Shown here piece by piece: positions 35,254 to 46,688 of a stretch of 64,000 bases of DNA. The translations under genes and the position numbers were made by a program. Under the pieces are notes generated by a model. The model saw only the letters and a program-made list of their open reading frames with translations. It ran no database searches and had not been told where the DNA came from. The stretch's first letter is position 1. Each line of letters starts with the position of its first letter. This DNA comes from Prinsepia uniflora (lineage: Eukaryota; Streptophyta; Magnoliopsida; Rosales; Rosaceae), in NCBI GenBank assembly GCA_032719365.1, contig CM064871.1, positions 39,095,566-39,159,565 on the forward strand, written 5' to 3'.

Positions 35254-37165
35254 CGTCGTGGGCGGTGGCCGAAGAAGCCATGAAAGGTAAGTTTTGGTTT
35301 TCAATTTGGAATTTGAGTTTTGGTGGTTGTTGATTGGGTTTGATGTTTGGAAAGTGATTGTGGAGGTTGTACAAGTGTTTTAGGACAAAAAGAACGGACG
35401 GTGGTGGCTGGAATAGTGGAAAACCGACGGGGGGAGGTTGGCTGGTTCAAATATCAATTGAAAGGTATAGTTTTAGCCTTGGTTTTTATGTTTTGAAATC
35501 ATAAATAGATTAGGAATGATTAGAGGAAGGTTTAGGAATGATAATGGATGAAAAAAGACTGAAAACACGAGAGATATGGAGGTGAACCAGTCATGCGGCC
35601 CCACATGGATGATGAATAGTGTAGGCACATGAGGCCCACGCGCAGCACCTTTGGGTGGCGCGTGGGGCACGTAAGGGACTTTTTGGGAAAGTTTTCAACA
35701 TCTGAAATCATCTATTCGATGTAATGAACATTTTGGGATTGGTTTCGAGTTGATAGGACATCATTTCGATATAGTTCGGGGTATCCGAAGGTTTAAAGGC
35801 TAGTTTAAATATGTTTAAAAATTCAGGAAAATTACGGGGATTTAATGAGGTAGTTAGTAACCCTCTAGCATAGTTTGGATAGGTTTGGAAGTCCCAGTGA
35901 TAGTGATGTGGCTTGGAAGGACGTATGGCACGCGTATCGAGGCGGTAGCATAGGACGGTCTGTGAGTGGACAATGTTTCCTAAACTATGATGCATGCATA
36001 ACTATTTTATATGTTTTATATATGTGATTTCTATAGTGATGATTGTGGCATTAGTTATTCACATGGAGGTAATCACGTATTTGCACGTATTTCGATGTTA
36101 CGATTTTATACTGTGGTTATACGTGATTGTTGTGTTAATAATGGTTCAATGGTATGGTTTTTGTTTTGGAAAGATAAACTCAGGCATGAGACCCATTTGA
36201 ATTATGTGATCGGGCTGGGGGCCAAGTTGGTTTACGAAATCCGGCTGAGACCCATTTGAGTTATGTGATCGGGTCGGGGGCCCAGTTGGTTTTCGAAATC
36301 GGGTCGCGACCCTATTTTTCATAAACGTGATTTCGGGTCAGGGTCCCTAAATGGATTTTTGATGTTTTATGGAAATTCTGGGCTAGGCCCTTTGAGATGT
36401 TTTGAAATGGCTTTATAAAACTGTTTTCCATATACCATCTTGATAAGAGGATCTGTGGATGGTCTCTTCCAGGTGTCTGGGACACTGGGGAAGTCACAGT
36501 GCATTGCATGCGAGGGGTCCTTATACGGAGCGACCAGACCGTATAGTAACTCAGGAGCAGGATTACTATGATTTGACGTCTAGGACGTCAGACATCTGGG
36601 ATGTCAGAAATATGGACCCGGAGAGACCCCGGACAGCACGCGTTACTATTACCGCGAGATATGTTTTCTGGGACGTCAAGCGTCTAGGACGCTAGGCATC
36701 TGGGATACCGAGGATGGTTATGTGGTAAATATGAATTATTGGATTTATGAAATGGTATTTCGGTGTTTATGGATTTGGGTTTATGGATTTGGGTAGTGGC
36801 CCTCTTGGTTTTGGTTTTACGGATTTTGGTATTCTACGTTTTTGGGCTGAGTTCCCACATATGTTTGAATTTACAATTTTCGCCAAAGGCCCTAATGGTT
36901 TATTTAAATAAATGGTTTGATTACTGGTTTTCGGATGCATGCATACTTTTTAGTAAAGGGCCTAAATGTATCTTTATGAATGTGTTTTACGAACTAATTA
37001 ATTTTTCGTCCACTCACAGTTTTTAATGATTTTAATGCCCGTCAGGTTGATTACAGATGCGGGCTATAGTAGAGACTGGGGCATCGCACTCCTCCATTGA
37101 TCCTGGCGCGCGCTAGGAGCCTGTATGGGCTGAGGTTTGAACTATCCCTTGTTTGACACTTCGTG
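35254..37165 (+). mobile_element. Element E, 5' LTR, right part (3' end truncated)
   Basis: It resumes at CGTCGTGGGCGG and is collinear with 41020-42285. It holds the donor-like AAAG/GTAAGT at 35287, the minisatellite, TCCACTCACAG near 37010 and the acceptor-like CCCGTCAG ending at 37045. At 37165 the sequence leaves LTR homology in the middle of the terminal hairpin (TTTGACACTTCGTG), so the last ~65 bp of LTR and the primer site are deleted. Confidence 0.85.
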
Positions 37166-40100
37166 AGAACAGCTGAGGTCGTGGATGACCTGGTGGACGA
37201 TACTGGTTGAGTCGAGTTTAGACTAGTTAAAGATTGTTTAGAGATTAGTTGGACAGGTTACCAGGGTGTGATACTTGTCGATGGAATCCCGGAGTGGGGA
37301 TATAGAGTTGTGAGTACTAGCGGTCGATTCTGGTTGGATACGGAGTCTCGATAGCGATGTCTGGTGGTTGGGTTTGCGTAGGTCTGTGGCAAGCACTACT
37401 ATCGAGGGTGGATGTAGTCGTAGTTGTTGAGAATGGAGGGACATTCAGGGAACGTTCATTTTCTTGTATGGGTTGTCAAGGTGATGGTACCCGGAGTTGT
37501 TGGGTACGAGGGAAGCAGAGTTCCTCCAACTTAAGCAAAGGTACGGGGTTGTTGCTCGGTATGAGTAACGACTCGTGGTTGTCTGATTAGCATACTGTGT
37601 GTCGGTGATTGTGATGATGATGAGCCACGAGTTGGGATGTGACTCCGTCATGATGGGCATGCGCTCAGTATCTGAGTTTCGGCAGTGGGTGAGTGTTAAA
37701 CTGGATGGGATCTAACAGGCTTTGTGATGTGTTGGGTTAAGTCCCAACAGGTATGAGATGACTAAGTGATGAATGGATGAAAGGTACGATTGAGGCACGA
37801 GGAATTTTGGATGGCGCATGGGACGTCATGGAAATTAGTGGATTAACTTGAATGGTTGTGTGTTTCTAGTCTCACGAGGGAGTGCTAAGAATTTATTGAA
37901 TTTGGAAGAAGCCGAAGAGAATCAATGGTAGTGTTGAGGTAAATATTGTGTGTTTGTGAATAACATGGAAACCCGAGAATTGAGCCTATAAAGGCTGAGA
38001 TGTGAGAACAAGATAGTAACGAATTACATCCTTTGGATGTGCATAAACGGTTAGAAATGGACAGGCGGTCTAGTTGATAGATTGGCTGCGAACACATGGT
38101 TGTCCGAGTGAATTGAGGATTTGGGAAGTCCAGTGGTTGGACTTGACATCTAGTTGGGAGCATATCTATTTCCAACATGGCTGGAACTTTGGAATCAAGA
38201 GAAGTTGTGATTGAGACGATGATAAGGGTGTTTGATTTCGAATTGGGGATGGATGTCGAGAAGTTGTCAATATATATTATTGGTTGGTGAAGGTGAACTT
38301 GTCATTTTTCTGCCCTGTAACCGATGATGTTGGGTGTCACCTGTACGGTGATCGTCTATCGGTTGGTGAACCTGTGATTTTATTTGGGTCATCGGGAGGA
38401 GTTGGGTACTTTGAATTTAGGTGAACGTGATTTCTCCTTTTCTACTTGGTGGCAGACGATGTTAGGTTACATGGTGTGGTGAGTGCAGTGAGATTGTGTT
38501 TGCACTCACGTAGGATGAATATTGATGTCATCGTCTTGGATCATCTTTGATTTTCCCTAGGTGGGATGACGAGGAACGATATGAGGTAATTGGAGAAGAC
38601 TCACAGTCTCGACGTGTCTCGTCGTTGACTGATCTGTTTAGATGTGAAAATGGTTGAGAAGCGACTCGGTAGGATGTGGATTCAAAGAGGGTGTAAGACC
38701 CTATGACTTGAAATCTGGTAGTTAGCTGAGTGAGAACATATGTGGATCCTAGGTGAATCTGGATCGCGATGTGGATCTGGATCGTGATGTTATTGATCGG
38801 GTGATGTTGTGATGGATCAGGATGGCGTGGGTCGTGATGTCGTGCCCTTGCTGGGAGAGTTTGCCTTGCTGATTATGCTAGGCTAGGAGCAGAGGAGAAT
38901 CGTTTTGTGAGACAGTTGAAGAATCTTTTGGAATAGTTGTGACAAGACAAGACAGAGGTTGGATATTAGAATGTTGTTTCAACTTCCTTTCAAAGTCAAT
39001 CTGGTATGAGACGGTAGTTGAGTGAATCGAGGTGTACACGATTTGTCTTGGAGATTTGGCTATGAAGATGATGGGACTGACTTCCTTTTGAGGTTGATCT
39101 CGTATGATATAGTAATGGAACGAGTGGGTATCCGACGGGGTTAGATTGGTCAGTTTTGGATACGTGAATGATGGGATTGGCTTTCTTTTGAAATCAATCG
39201 AATACGGTATGGTAATCGATTGAGCAAGTAACCGATAGGTTCGGAGTTGGTGAATGTCGGTAGATGTGGGTGAGATTGGATGCCCATTGGCATGAATGGG
39301 TACGCCTTGGTGGGCTTGATTGGGATTGGTGAGTATTGGATAACGTGATTGGGAGTAGACGTTGTGATGTTGGCCGGGTGACAGATGGACTCCAGAATTG
39401 AAACGTGATTGGTTATGAGCTGTGCAGTAGGCTAGTTGGTGGATAGATGTACGTACATGGTACGTTGTGCGAGGACCGATACAGGACAGGCCGGAGTGGT
39501 GCCAGGTGACGGTATACAAGATGTACCAGTGTTGTGTGGTTGAGTGTGTTGATAGTCAACTTAGTTCTCATGTCATTGGATTGGTTGAGGACATGAACTG
39601 GACATTGAATATTTTGCGCTGGGCCAGAGTGATTTTGATGGGTTCAGTGATTGTATGAGCAGGTGTTTAGAGTCGTGGATGGCAAGTGGAACCCTAGAGT
39701 TGTGATGTGTTATCACTACTAGGTAGGTATTCGATGGGGTCCAGTTATACTCAAGTTGAGTGAGTTGTTGGTTAGTGTAACCATGGGTTGCCTTGCTTAG
39801 GGCGACTGCTATATGACTCTCACTAATGGCAGCATGGAGTTATGAGAAAATTTTGGTACGAAATACCTTGGTGCGACTCTAGAGTGAGTTAGGGAGTGTT
39901 GGTGACTCGAATTATGACCATGGAGCGGTGAGTGCCAGTTGAGTGCGACGTGATGGGATGTGTGATGTTGACAAGGTAAAATTCAGGAAATGCCGAGGAA
40001 CTGTGTGACTAGATAACTCTCAATGTGGGAGAGATGTCGGATTGATTCATGACTAGCAAGTGATGACAGTTTGGCTGGATGTGTAAGCGTGGAATGATGA

Positions 40101-40440
40101 GCGAGATTTGGTGACTCCCAGTGGGCGCATATGTTAGGGTGTATAAGTCATTAAGAAGAACCATCAAGTTGAATGTGTCAGCTAAATGTTTCAATGTAAT
40201 GGTAGAATTTTCGGGTAGTATTAACTCGGAATGTGTGATCAATGTCACTCGACGTGGTCGAGTGTAGTCGATACGACGTGAGTATTAGTGGAACGTCTAG
40301 GTGCAGACAAGTATTGTTTTGGTTAGTGGGTGTACAAGTGTACACATGATGTGAGGTCGAATTTTCTTTCCACGATGTGGATGTGGATGTGGAATCGAGA
40401 TAGTAGGAATTTCGAGGACGAAATTATTTAAGGGGGAAAG
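37166..40440 (+). mobile_element. Element E interior, non-coding (LARD-like)
   Basis: About 3.3 kb with no gag or pol. The last segment (tandem GTGGATGTGGATGTGG, then AATTTCGAGGACGAAATTA) and the polypurine tract TTTAAGGGGGAAAG at 40427-40440 match the end of the C interior. The 5' boundary is a deletion that also removed the LTR end and primer site. A short GGATCGTGATGT-type repeat lies at 38755-38840. A 213-codon antisense frame (38878-39519) shows no recognisable domain and is probably chance. Confidence 0.8.
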
Positions 40441-42354
40441 TGGTAACGACCCGTCCTGAATATCGGGATCAAATATTAATTAATTATGGATTTAGTATGA
40501 CAAATCGGGGATTAGTTGAGAGAATTCGGACAGACGATACGAAATTACCGTTTTGCCCCTAGAATTTGGTAAAATGTTGACTTTTGACTCTAGAGTCAAA
40601 CGTACAAGGACGGAGGACCGTTACGTAGATAGGGACGGAGGACCGTTCCGAGTACGTAGACAGGTGACACGTCGAATTCGGACGTCAGACAAAGAAGTTA
40701 CGGGTCTAAACGTTTTGCGGCACTATTCATGCAAACTGAGAAACTGACATGTGGCAGGTTTGGATTGGATTGGAAATCTCGATGGGCCAATCAGTAAGTT
40801 ACACTTGTCCCTTATCTGATTGGTCCATTCCCCCACAAGGTGGGATATTTCCCTCTCTCCCCTTCAATCGATCAATTCGGTTTTTCCTCCCAAAACCCGT
40901 GACCCGTGCAATCCCATCCCCTATGGTCTTCAATCCCCATTAACTGTGATTGGTGTGTGAATGAAAGTGAGAGAGGGAAGTGTGACGATGTTGATGGTGG
41001 GCACGGGTCGAGCCGTCGTCGACAGTGGCTGGAGAAGCCACGAAAGGTAAGTTTTGGTTTTTAATTTGGAAGTTGCGTTTTGGTGGTTTTTGATTGGGTT
41101 TGATGTTTGGAAAGTGACTGTGGAGGCTGTACAAGTGTTTTAGGACAAAAAGGACGGGCGGTGGTGGCCGGAATCGTGGAAAACCGAAGGGGGAGGTTAG
41201 CCAGTTCAAATATCAATTGAAAGTTATGGTTTTCGCCTTAGTTTTCATGTTTTGAAATCATAAATTGATTAGGAATGATTAGAGGAAGGTTTAGGAATGA
41301 TAATGGATGAAACCGGACCGAAAGCACAAGAGATATGGAGGTGAACCGGTCACGTCGGTCTAGTCGGACCAGCTGCACAGTCGAACCAGACCGTATGAGG
41401 CCCAGTTGGTTTACGAGATCGGGCATGAGGCCTAGTTGGGTTTTATAAATGTGATTTTGGGTCTGGGACCCTATATTTCATAAACGTGATTTCAAGTCGG
41501 GGACCCTAAATGTATTTGTGATGTTTTATAGAAATTCCGGGAAGGGCCCTTTGAGATGTTTTGAAATGGTTTTATAAAACTATTTTCCATATACCATCTT
41601 TATACGAGGATCTATGGATGGTCTCCTCCAGGTGTCTAGGACACTAGGAAGTCACGGTGCATTACCTGCGAGGGGTCATTATACTGAGTGACCGGACCAT
41701 ATAGTGACTTAGGAGCAGGATTGCTATGATTAGACGTCTGGGACGGCAGACACCTAGGATGTCAGAAATATGGAGCCGTAGAGACCCCGGGCAACACGCG
41801 TTGCTATTATCGTGAGATATGACCTCTGGGACGCTAGGCATCTGGAATTCCGAGGATGGTTATGTGGTAAATATGGATTATTGGATTTATGAAATGATAT
41901 TTTGGTGTTTATGGATTTGGGCAGTGGCCCACTTGGTTCTGGTTTTACGGATTCTGGTATTCTACGGTTTTGGACTGAGTTCCCACATATGTTTGGATTT
42001 ACGGTTTTGGGCTAAGGCCCTAATGGTTTATTTAAATCAATAGTTTGATTACTGGTTTTCGGATGCATGCATACTTTTTAATGAAGGGCCTAAATGTATC
42101 TTTTTGAATGTATTTTATGAACTAATTAATTTTCGTCCACTCACAGTTTTTAATGGTTTTAATGCCCTTCAGGGTGATCACAGATGTGGGCTGTAGTAGA
42201 GACCGAGACATCGCACTCATCCACTGATCCTGGCGTGATCTAGGAGCCCCTCATGGGCCGAGGTATGAATTATCCCTTGTCTGACGCTTCGTGTCAGACG
42301 GGAGCATAGCACATCCCGCGTTAATCCCGGAGGGGATTGGGATGGGTTGTGTCA
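40441..42354 (+). mobile_element. Element E, 3' LTR (1914 bp)
   Basis: It starts TGGTAACGACCCGTCC (one extra G against the sister LTR) and ends GGGATGGGTTGTGTCA. It holds a donor-like AAAG/GTAAGT at 41047, TCCACTCACAG ending at 42146, an acceptor-like CCCTTCAG ending at 42172 and a hairpin at 42279-42299. It preserves the empty site of B near 41003-41013. Confidence 0.9.
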
Positions 42355-42668
42355 GACAGCCTATTGGTTCTAAGCTATTTGTTGCGCCTTGTTGTCTAGC
42401 AAGTTCTGCCATCAAACCTCTAATTGGTCGACCACCGTTTTCGTTCCCGATCTCTTCTGAGTTAGAAAAAAACATCCCTCAGACCTATTGGTCGAACCCT
42501 TCCCACTCGGTTGCATCTCTGGCCGATTGAACTACAATTTTTTTTGCTGGTTTACCATCACTTTTGGCTTGACAACCTTGGGGACCGACCCACTCTCCTT
42601 GGATTTTTATGTCTTCTCACCAGCAAGCTAGCACTTCTTGATTGTTTCTTACAATTTCTTGGCTCACG
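42355..42668 (-). pseudogene. Decayed gene, upstream part (other half at 11644-12662)
   Basis: The minus strand reads as protein-like sequence with stops: SARDATEWEGFDQ, then MFFSNSEEIGNENGGRPIRG and a following LMAELARQQGATNSLEPIG up to the E boundary. A Lys/Pro/Val-rich stretch lies upstream near 42570-42610. It is continuous in strand and order with the coiled-coil remnant left of E, so E appears to have split one gene or transposon-derived gene. Identity is unknown. Confidence 0.4.
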
Positions 42669-43391
42669 CAAGCTCAACTGATAAATTCACTACAAAATAG
42701 AAAATCAACCCAAGTCATTGCCAATCGTCATATAAGAATGTACAACTCCAATGGACAGGGCAAGACAATCGGCACTTAAATGGTCGAAAGCCTACCCACC
42801 CCAATTTCCTATAAAAAAAATGCCCTATTCTCCACTTCTCTATAACAGATTTGTAGTGTTGTTGAATTACTTTTTCACAATTCAAGAAAATTAAGGCTGA
42901 AAATCGAAACTAAACTAAAACCATATCAAATACCAATTAGTACGATATAATTCAATATAATTTAATATTATAAAATACCGAATCATATTGAATCGATTAA
43001 TATCGAACCATATCGAATCGATTAAGATCAAACGGTACAATTCTCATATTACTTCCATACCATACCATACCATACTATACCGTCCCATAGCTAACTGAAC
43101 TTTTGTGAATATGTATACAGACAAGGATTGCCATTAATATTTTGTCCAAATAAATGTCTTAAGAGATATGCCTAAGTTTGTCCCTCTCATCCAGTTGAAA
43201 GAAGATCTCCAAGAACAGGGCTACGCCCCAAAACAAACTAGGAACTACTGGCAGAAGCTGATTTTAAATTCCATACTAGGCTTCTGGGCTCCATAAGAGA
43301 TTGAAACATCGTACAAATACAACAAACACACACACAATTAAAATTGTATAAAAACGAAAGCCCTAGAATACCATCACCTTCATAACAAAAA
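42669..43391. other. Intergenic, AT-rich
   Basis: No gene seen. It contains short local repeats (ATCGAATCGATTAA-type near 42975-43030 and a CCATA run near 43060-43080). It lies downstream of the minus-strand LEA gene and would include its 3' flank. Confidence 0.5.
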
Positions 43392-44197
43392 TTATGTTAT
43401 AAATTGCAAAACAAGAGATTTATATATATAAATATGGAGCAGCCCTGCCATATTCTCTTTAATTTTCTCAGACTCGTGCTTGGCGGCTTCCAAATTAGAA
43501 GCCACCTTATGCTTGGCCAACGTCACAGTTTCCTCCGACATTGTCTTGGTCTCTTCATATCCCTCCTTAGCCTTCTCCTTGGCCAAACTCAGCTGCTCCT
43601 CCGCCGCCTTCCAAGCCGCCTCGTTCTTCACCTCCCTTGTTTTCTGCTTTGTCTTTTCCCTTGCCTCATTGGCTTCCTCTGCTTTCTCATATGCTCTGTT
43701 TTTCACCTTCTTTGCATTCTGTTTTGCCTTCTTTCCCTCATCGGTTTGCTCTGCCTTCTCATATACTCTGTTTTCCACCTCCCCTGTCTTTTCCCTAGCC
43801 TTCTTGTCAGCTGCATTCTTAGCCTCATAACCCTTTTCTTTCACTGTTTTTGTGGTCTCATAGGCCTTCTCCTTTGTAGCATTTGCAACATTCGCAGTCT
43901 TTTCGTTAACCAATTTTGTGGCCTCACAGGTCGCATTGGTAGCTTTATGGGCCTTGTCCTTGGCAGCATTGGCAGCATCATAAGTGATGTCTTTCGCATA
44001 TTTCGTGGTCTCATAAGCCTTGTCCTTGGCTGCACTAGCAGCATCATAGGCCTTGTCCTTAACAGCGCCGATGGTCTCACTGGCATTCTCCTTTGCTGCA
44101 TTCGTTTTGTCTGTTTCTGCTTCTTTCATCTCTCATGCCTTCTCCGTAATTGTATATTTAATCTCTCTATCCTACTCTTTAGTGTATTTACTAGTGC
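43392..44197 (-). pseudogene. LEA_4 (group 3 LEA) gene, second exon, with two stops
   Basis: The main open part is 245 codons from the Met at 44129. It is rich in Lys, Ala, Glu and Thr, with degenerate 11-residue repeats (AAKDKAYETTKYAKDITYDA and similar), typical of LEA_4 proteins that form amphipathic helices and protect membranes and proteins during desiccation. Family-like sequence continues upstream of this Met in the same frame to about 44197, through a TGA (44135-44133) and a TAG (44174-44172). The preceding TTATTGTCAG looks like an intron acceptor. The C-terminal 20 residues (GLLHIYIYKSLVLQFIT end) are hydrophobic and unlike the family, suggesting a lost native stop. I read this as a recently disabled gene; assembly error remains possible. 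Confidence 0.75.
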
Positions 44198-44453
44198 CTG
44201 ACAATAATTCAAACCTCCAAATGTTACTTGTTCATGTACAAGACAAAACTCAAAAAATTATGTATAAAATTTCACGTCAAATTATAATTTATGAGCAACC
44301 ATTATTCGCACTATATTCTACTTATAAATTAGTACAAGGTGCCATTCTTCTTTACATTGTAGACATTGTAAATTGTGATAAAATAAAATAAAAGTTTTAA
44401 AAAAATCACAATTGATGAGCAAACCAAAATTGAAGAAGTTGATTACAATGTTA

Positions 44454-44800
44454 CCAACTAGATGCAGTATGTTGGTTCTTATCCTTGGTCTTCTTGGAAA
44501 AGTCATAAACAGCATCAAAAAGTTTCTTGGTGTTCTCCTTGATATTATAATTATCATCGTCTTGAAGCTTCAATCCAAGTCCTGATATTTTCTCATTGGC
44601 CCACTCCGCGACCCTTCTTTGCCGACTCTTTCTGTATCCTCCACTGTCCTACTCTTCTCTTTCAACTCCTCAAACTCGAATTCGGGATCTTTGTCATCTC
44701 TCGAAGCTGTATGGCCCGCTCCGGATCCTCCATAAGCAGTGGCCAACATGACCACAACCGCGATAAAATATAGTACCCTATAACTCTGCTTTGAACCCAT
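44454..44800 (-). pseudogene. LEA_4 gene, first exon with signal peptide and frameshift
   Basis: The start MGSKQSYRVLYFIAVVVMLA at 44800 is a good signal peptide (basic n-region, hydrophobic core). An in-frame Met at 44836 would prepend 12 residues and hide it, so I prefer 44800. After the acidic segment around EFEFEELKEKSRTVEDTERV the frame must change near 44605-44622. The family-like continuation (VAEWANEKISGLGLKLQDDD, then a Lys/Asp/Asn-rich stretch) is in another frame down to a TAA at 44451-44453. An intron would start close to there. Secreted or ER-routed LEA_4 proteins are known in plants. Together with exon 2 this makes at least three lesions. Confidence 0.72.
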
Positions 44801-45174
44801 AATTCTATAACAATCTGTTTGGTTGGGGGAATTCAAAAATGTTGTACGTTTGTTTGCAAAACTGAAAAAAGGATTTGTGAATGGGTGAGAGACAGAGAGC
44901 AGTGCGAGTGTGTGGAAATTCGGAGTTGAAGCCTGGGGGTGGTGGTTTTATCATGAATGGAAGGTGATAGAGGAAGGTGCTTGGAAGAGAATAGGTGCCA
45001 AAGCAGAGAGAATTAAGCAGTAAGAGTTAGCCACGGGTCGTGTTGGTATGTTCTAGGTGTGAACATGTTAGGGTTGGAGTTGGTGTGTCCTCTCCCTCAA
45101 CGGAACGTTATGAGATGAGCCTATCTCCCACTGGACCGCGACCTACTATAACCACATAATGAATAATCTCACAA
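44801..45174 (-). promoter_or_regulatory. Upstream region of the LEA gene, truncated by a Mutator-like element
   Basis: Only about 0.37 kb of native upstream sequence separates the LEA start from the insertion at 45184. I cannot point to a convincing TATA box or ABRE in it. The insertion would move any more distal promoter elements about 16.8 kb away, which may relate to the gene's decay. Confidence 0.4.
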
Positions 45175-45183
45175 TTATTTTAA

Positions 45184-45530
45184 CGACAAACTACATAAAA
45201 GTATCTAAGTTATAGAGTTAATTTTAAAAGGTACCCTAATTATAAAAATTAATATTTTTATACTCAAATATATAACCATTAACAAATTAGTACCTCCATT
45301 AAATTTTTCGTCCACTTCTCTGTTAAACGTACGTGTGGTAATTATTTAATCCAGTTAGTATATAATTTGTCCAAAATTATAAGGGCAATTTTTTTTTCAG
45401 TTCACTATTTTATCTTTATAATCCTCTTCCCTTCTTCATCTTCCCCAATCCATCAATCTTCATCAATCATCAATTATCAATCATTGTAGAAATAAAAAAT
45501 CAATCATCAATGATCAATCATCATCTCGTG
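45184..45530 (+). repeat. Left terminal inverted repeat of the Mutator-like element
   Basis: Matches the reverse complement of about 61635-61987. Shared landmarks: ACAAACTACATAAAA, AAAAGGTAC, TTTGTCCAAAATTATAAGGG, CAGTTCACTATTTTATCTT, and a TC-rich inner part (CTTCTTCAT). Confidence 0.8.
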
Positions 45531-45693
45531 AAAAGAAATATCAATCATCGATCTTTATAAAATCCAAATCCAGTTCAGATAAAAGAAAAAGAAAATAAAA
45601 ACCCCTAGTCTGCAAATCCCTCCATGGAAGAACCAAAAGTCTGCAAACCCAAGTCCTCCATGGATGCCACTAGAGTTTGGATCAGGTAATCCA

Positions 45694-46049
45694 TCATGTA
45701 ATAAAACCCAAATGCATTCCTATACACTGCGCCCCAACAACTACAATTCCTTTCACAGTCTCCCTCATACTACTCGAGTCCACGTACGACGACGTTGTTT
45801 TATACCCTATCAACTCCTTAAACGGCAGCTCAAATCGTACGAACCATAGAGATTTTCCAGGAACCGTTCCTAGATCCGTACAAACCATACGAACTGCAGA
45901 GATTGGGCAGCTCACACGGGAGGGAGATCTCTTGCAAATTCAAAACCGATTTCGACTCATCCTAGTAGAACCCATTTTGGCTCCTGTCGGATTCTATCCA
46001 GACCTTGAGAAACCCATTGATGGGTTTCTGTAAGGTGTTGAATGTATGA
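45694..46049 (-). pseudogene. Gene fragment inside the Mutator-like element (unknown)
   Basis: A minus-strand frame (45915 down to 45694) reads ISAVRMVCTDLGTVPGKSLW and then an ELPFKELIGYKTTSSYVDSS segment, with protein-like composition. The plus strand also has open frames over the same bases. The minus strand is preferred because the flanking fragment at 46689-46857 is also coding-like on that strand. I do not recognise the protein. Confidence 0.35.
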
Positions 46050-46688
46050 TGTCACGACCCGGCCCATCTAGCACGATACTATCTGCTTTGGGCCCACCCC
46101 TCATGGTTTTTTTTTCTGGCAACTCACGTGCAACTTCCAAATACGACACCCATCTTGGGATTTCACCAGCCTAAACTCGTGTAACTTTCGAGTTCCCAAA
46201 GAATCCAAAGCAGTGAGCTCCCAAAAGGCCTCATGATAGATAGATATGTGCCCACACATATGAGACATTTCACATTTTCCTCTCCGAGCGATGTGGGATT
46301 GTTCACCGTTCTTCCCAAGACACGGGTCTTACAAACCACCCTCCCTTGGGGCCCAACGTCCTCGCTGGCACACTTCTGGTGGGGGTCCAGCTCTAATACC
46401 ATTTAGTCACGACCTGAACCATCTAGCACGATACTGTCCGCTTTGGGCCCAACCCTCACGATTTTTTTTTATAGCAACTCACGAGCAACTTTCCAGTAGG
46501 TCACCCATCCTGGGATTGCACCAAGCCAAACTCACTTAAATTTGGAGTTCCCAAATAATCAAAAGTTAGTGACTCCCAAAAAGCCTCATGCTAGATAGAT
46601 ACGTACACACACATATAAGACACTTCACCTTTCCATCCCCGAACGATGTGGGCTTGTTCACTGTTCTTCTCAAGACACAGGTCTTACA
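46050..46688 (-). mobile_element. Cassandra TRIM, older and diverged
   Basis: Two LTRs of about 284-285 bp (46050-46333 and 46404-46688) flank a 70-bp interior with primer-site complement CTCTAATACCATTT and the GGCCCAACGTCCTCGCTGGC core. It differs at many positions from the other two Cassandras, and the second LTR's terminal TG has become TA. The 5S-like modules lie near 46131-46200 and 46479-46551 and are less well kept. The five-base flanks (TATGA and CTTGC) do not match. Confidence 0.85.

Noticed and set aside
38878..39519. 213-codon minus-strand frame in element E interior
   Set aside because: Antisense to the element, no recognisable domain, composition rich in Ser/His/Thr/Ile as expected from local base bias, and no counterpart seen in the homologous interior of C.
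43404..44201. 265-codon plus-strand frame rich in Leu, Ser and Cys
   Set aside because: It is the complement of the repetitive LEA coding sequence, whose Lys/Ala/Glu codons read as Leu/Phe/Ser on the other strand.
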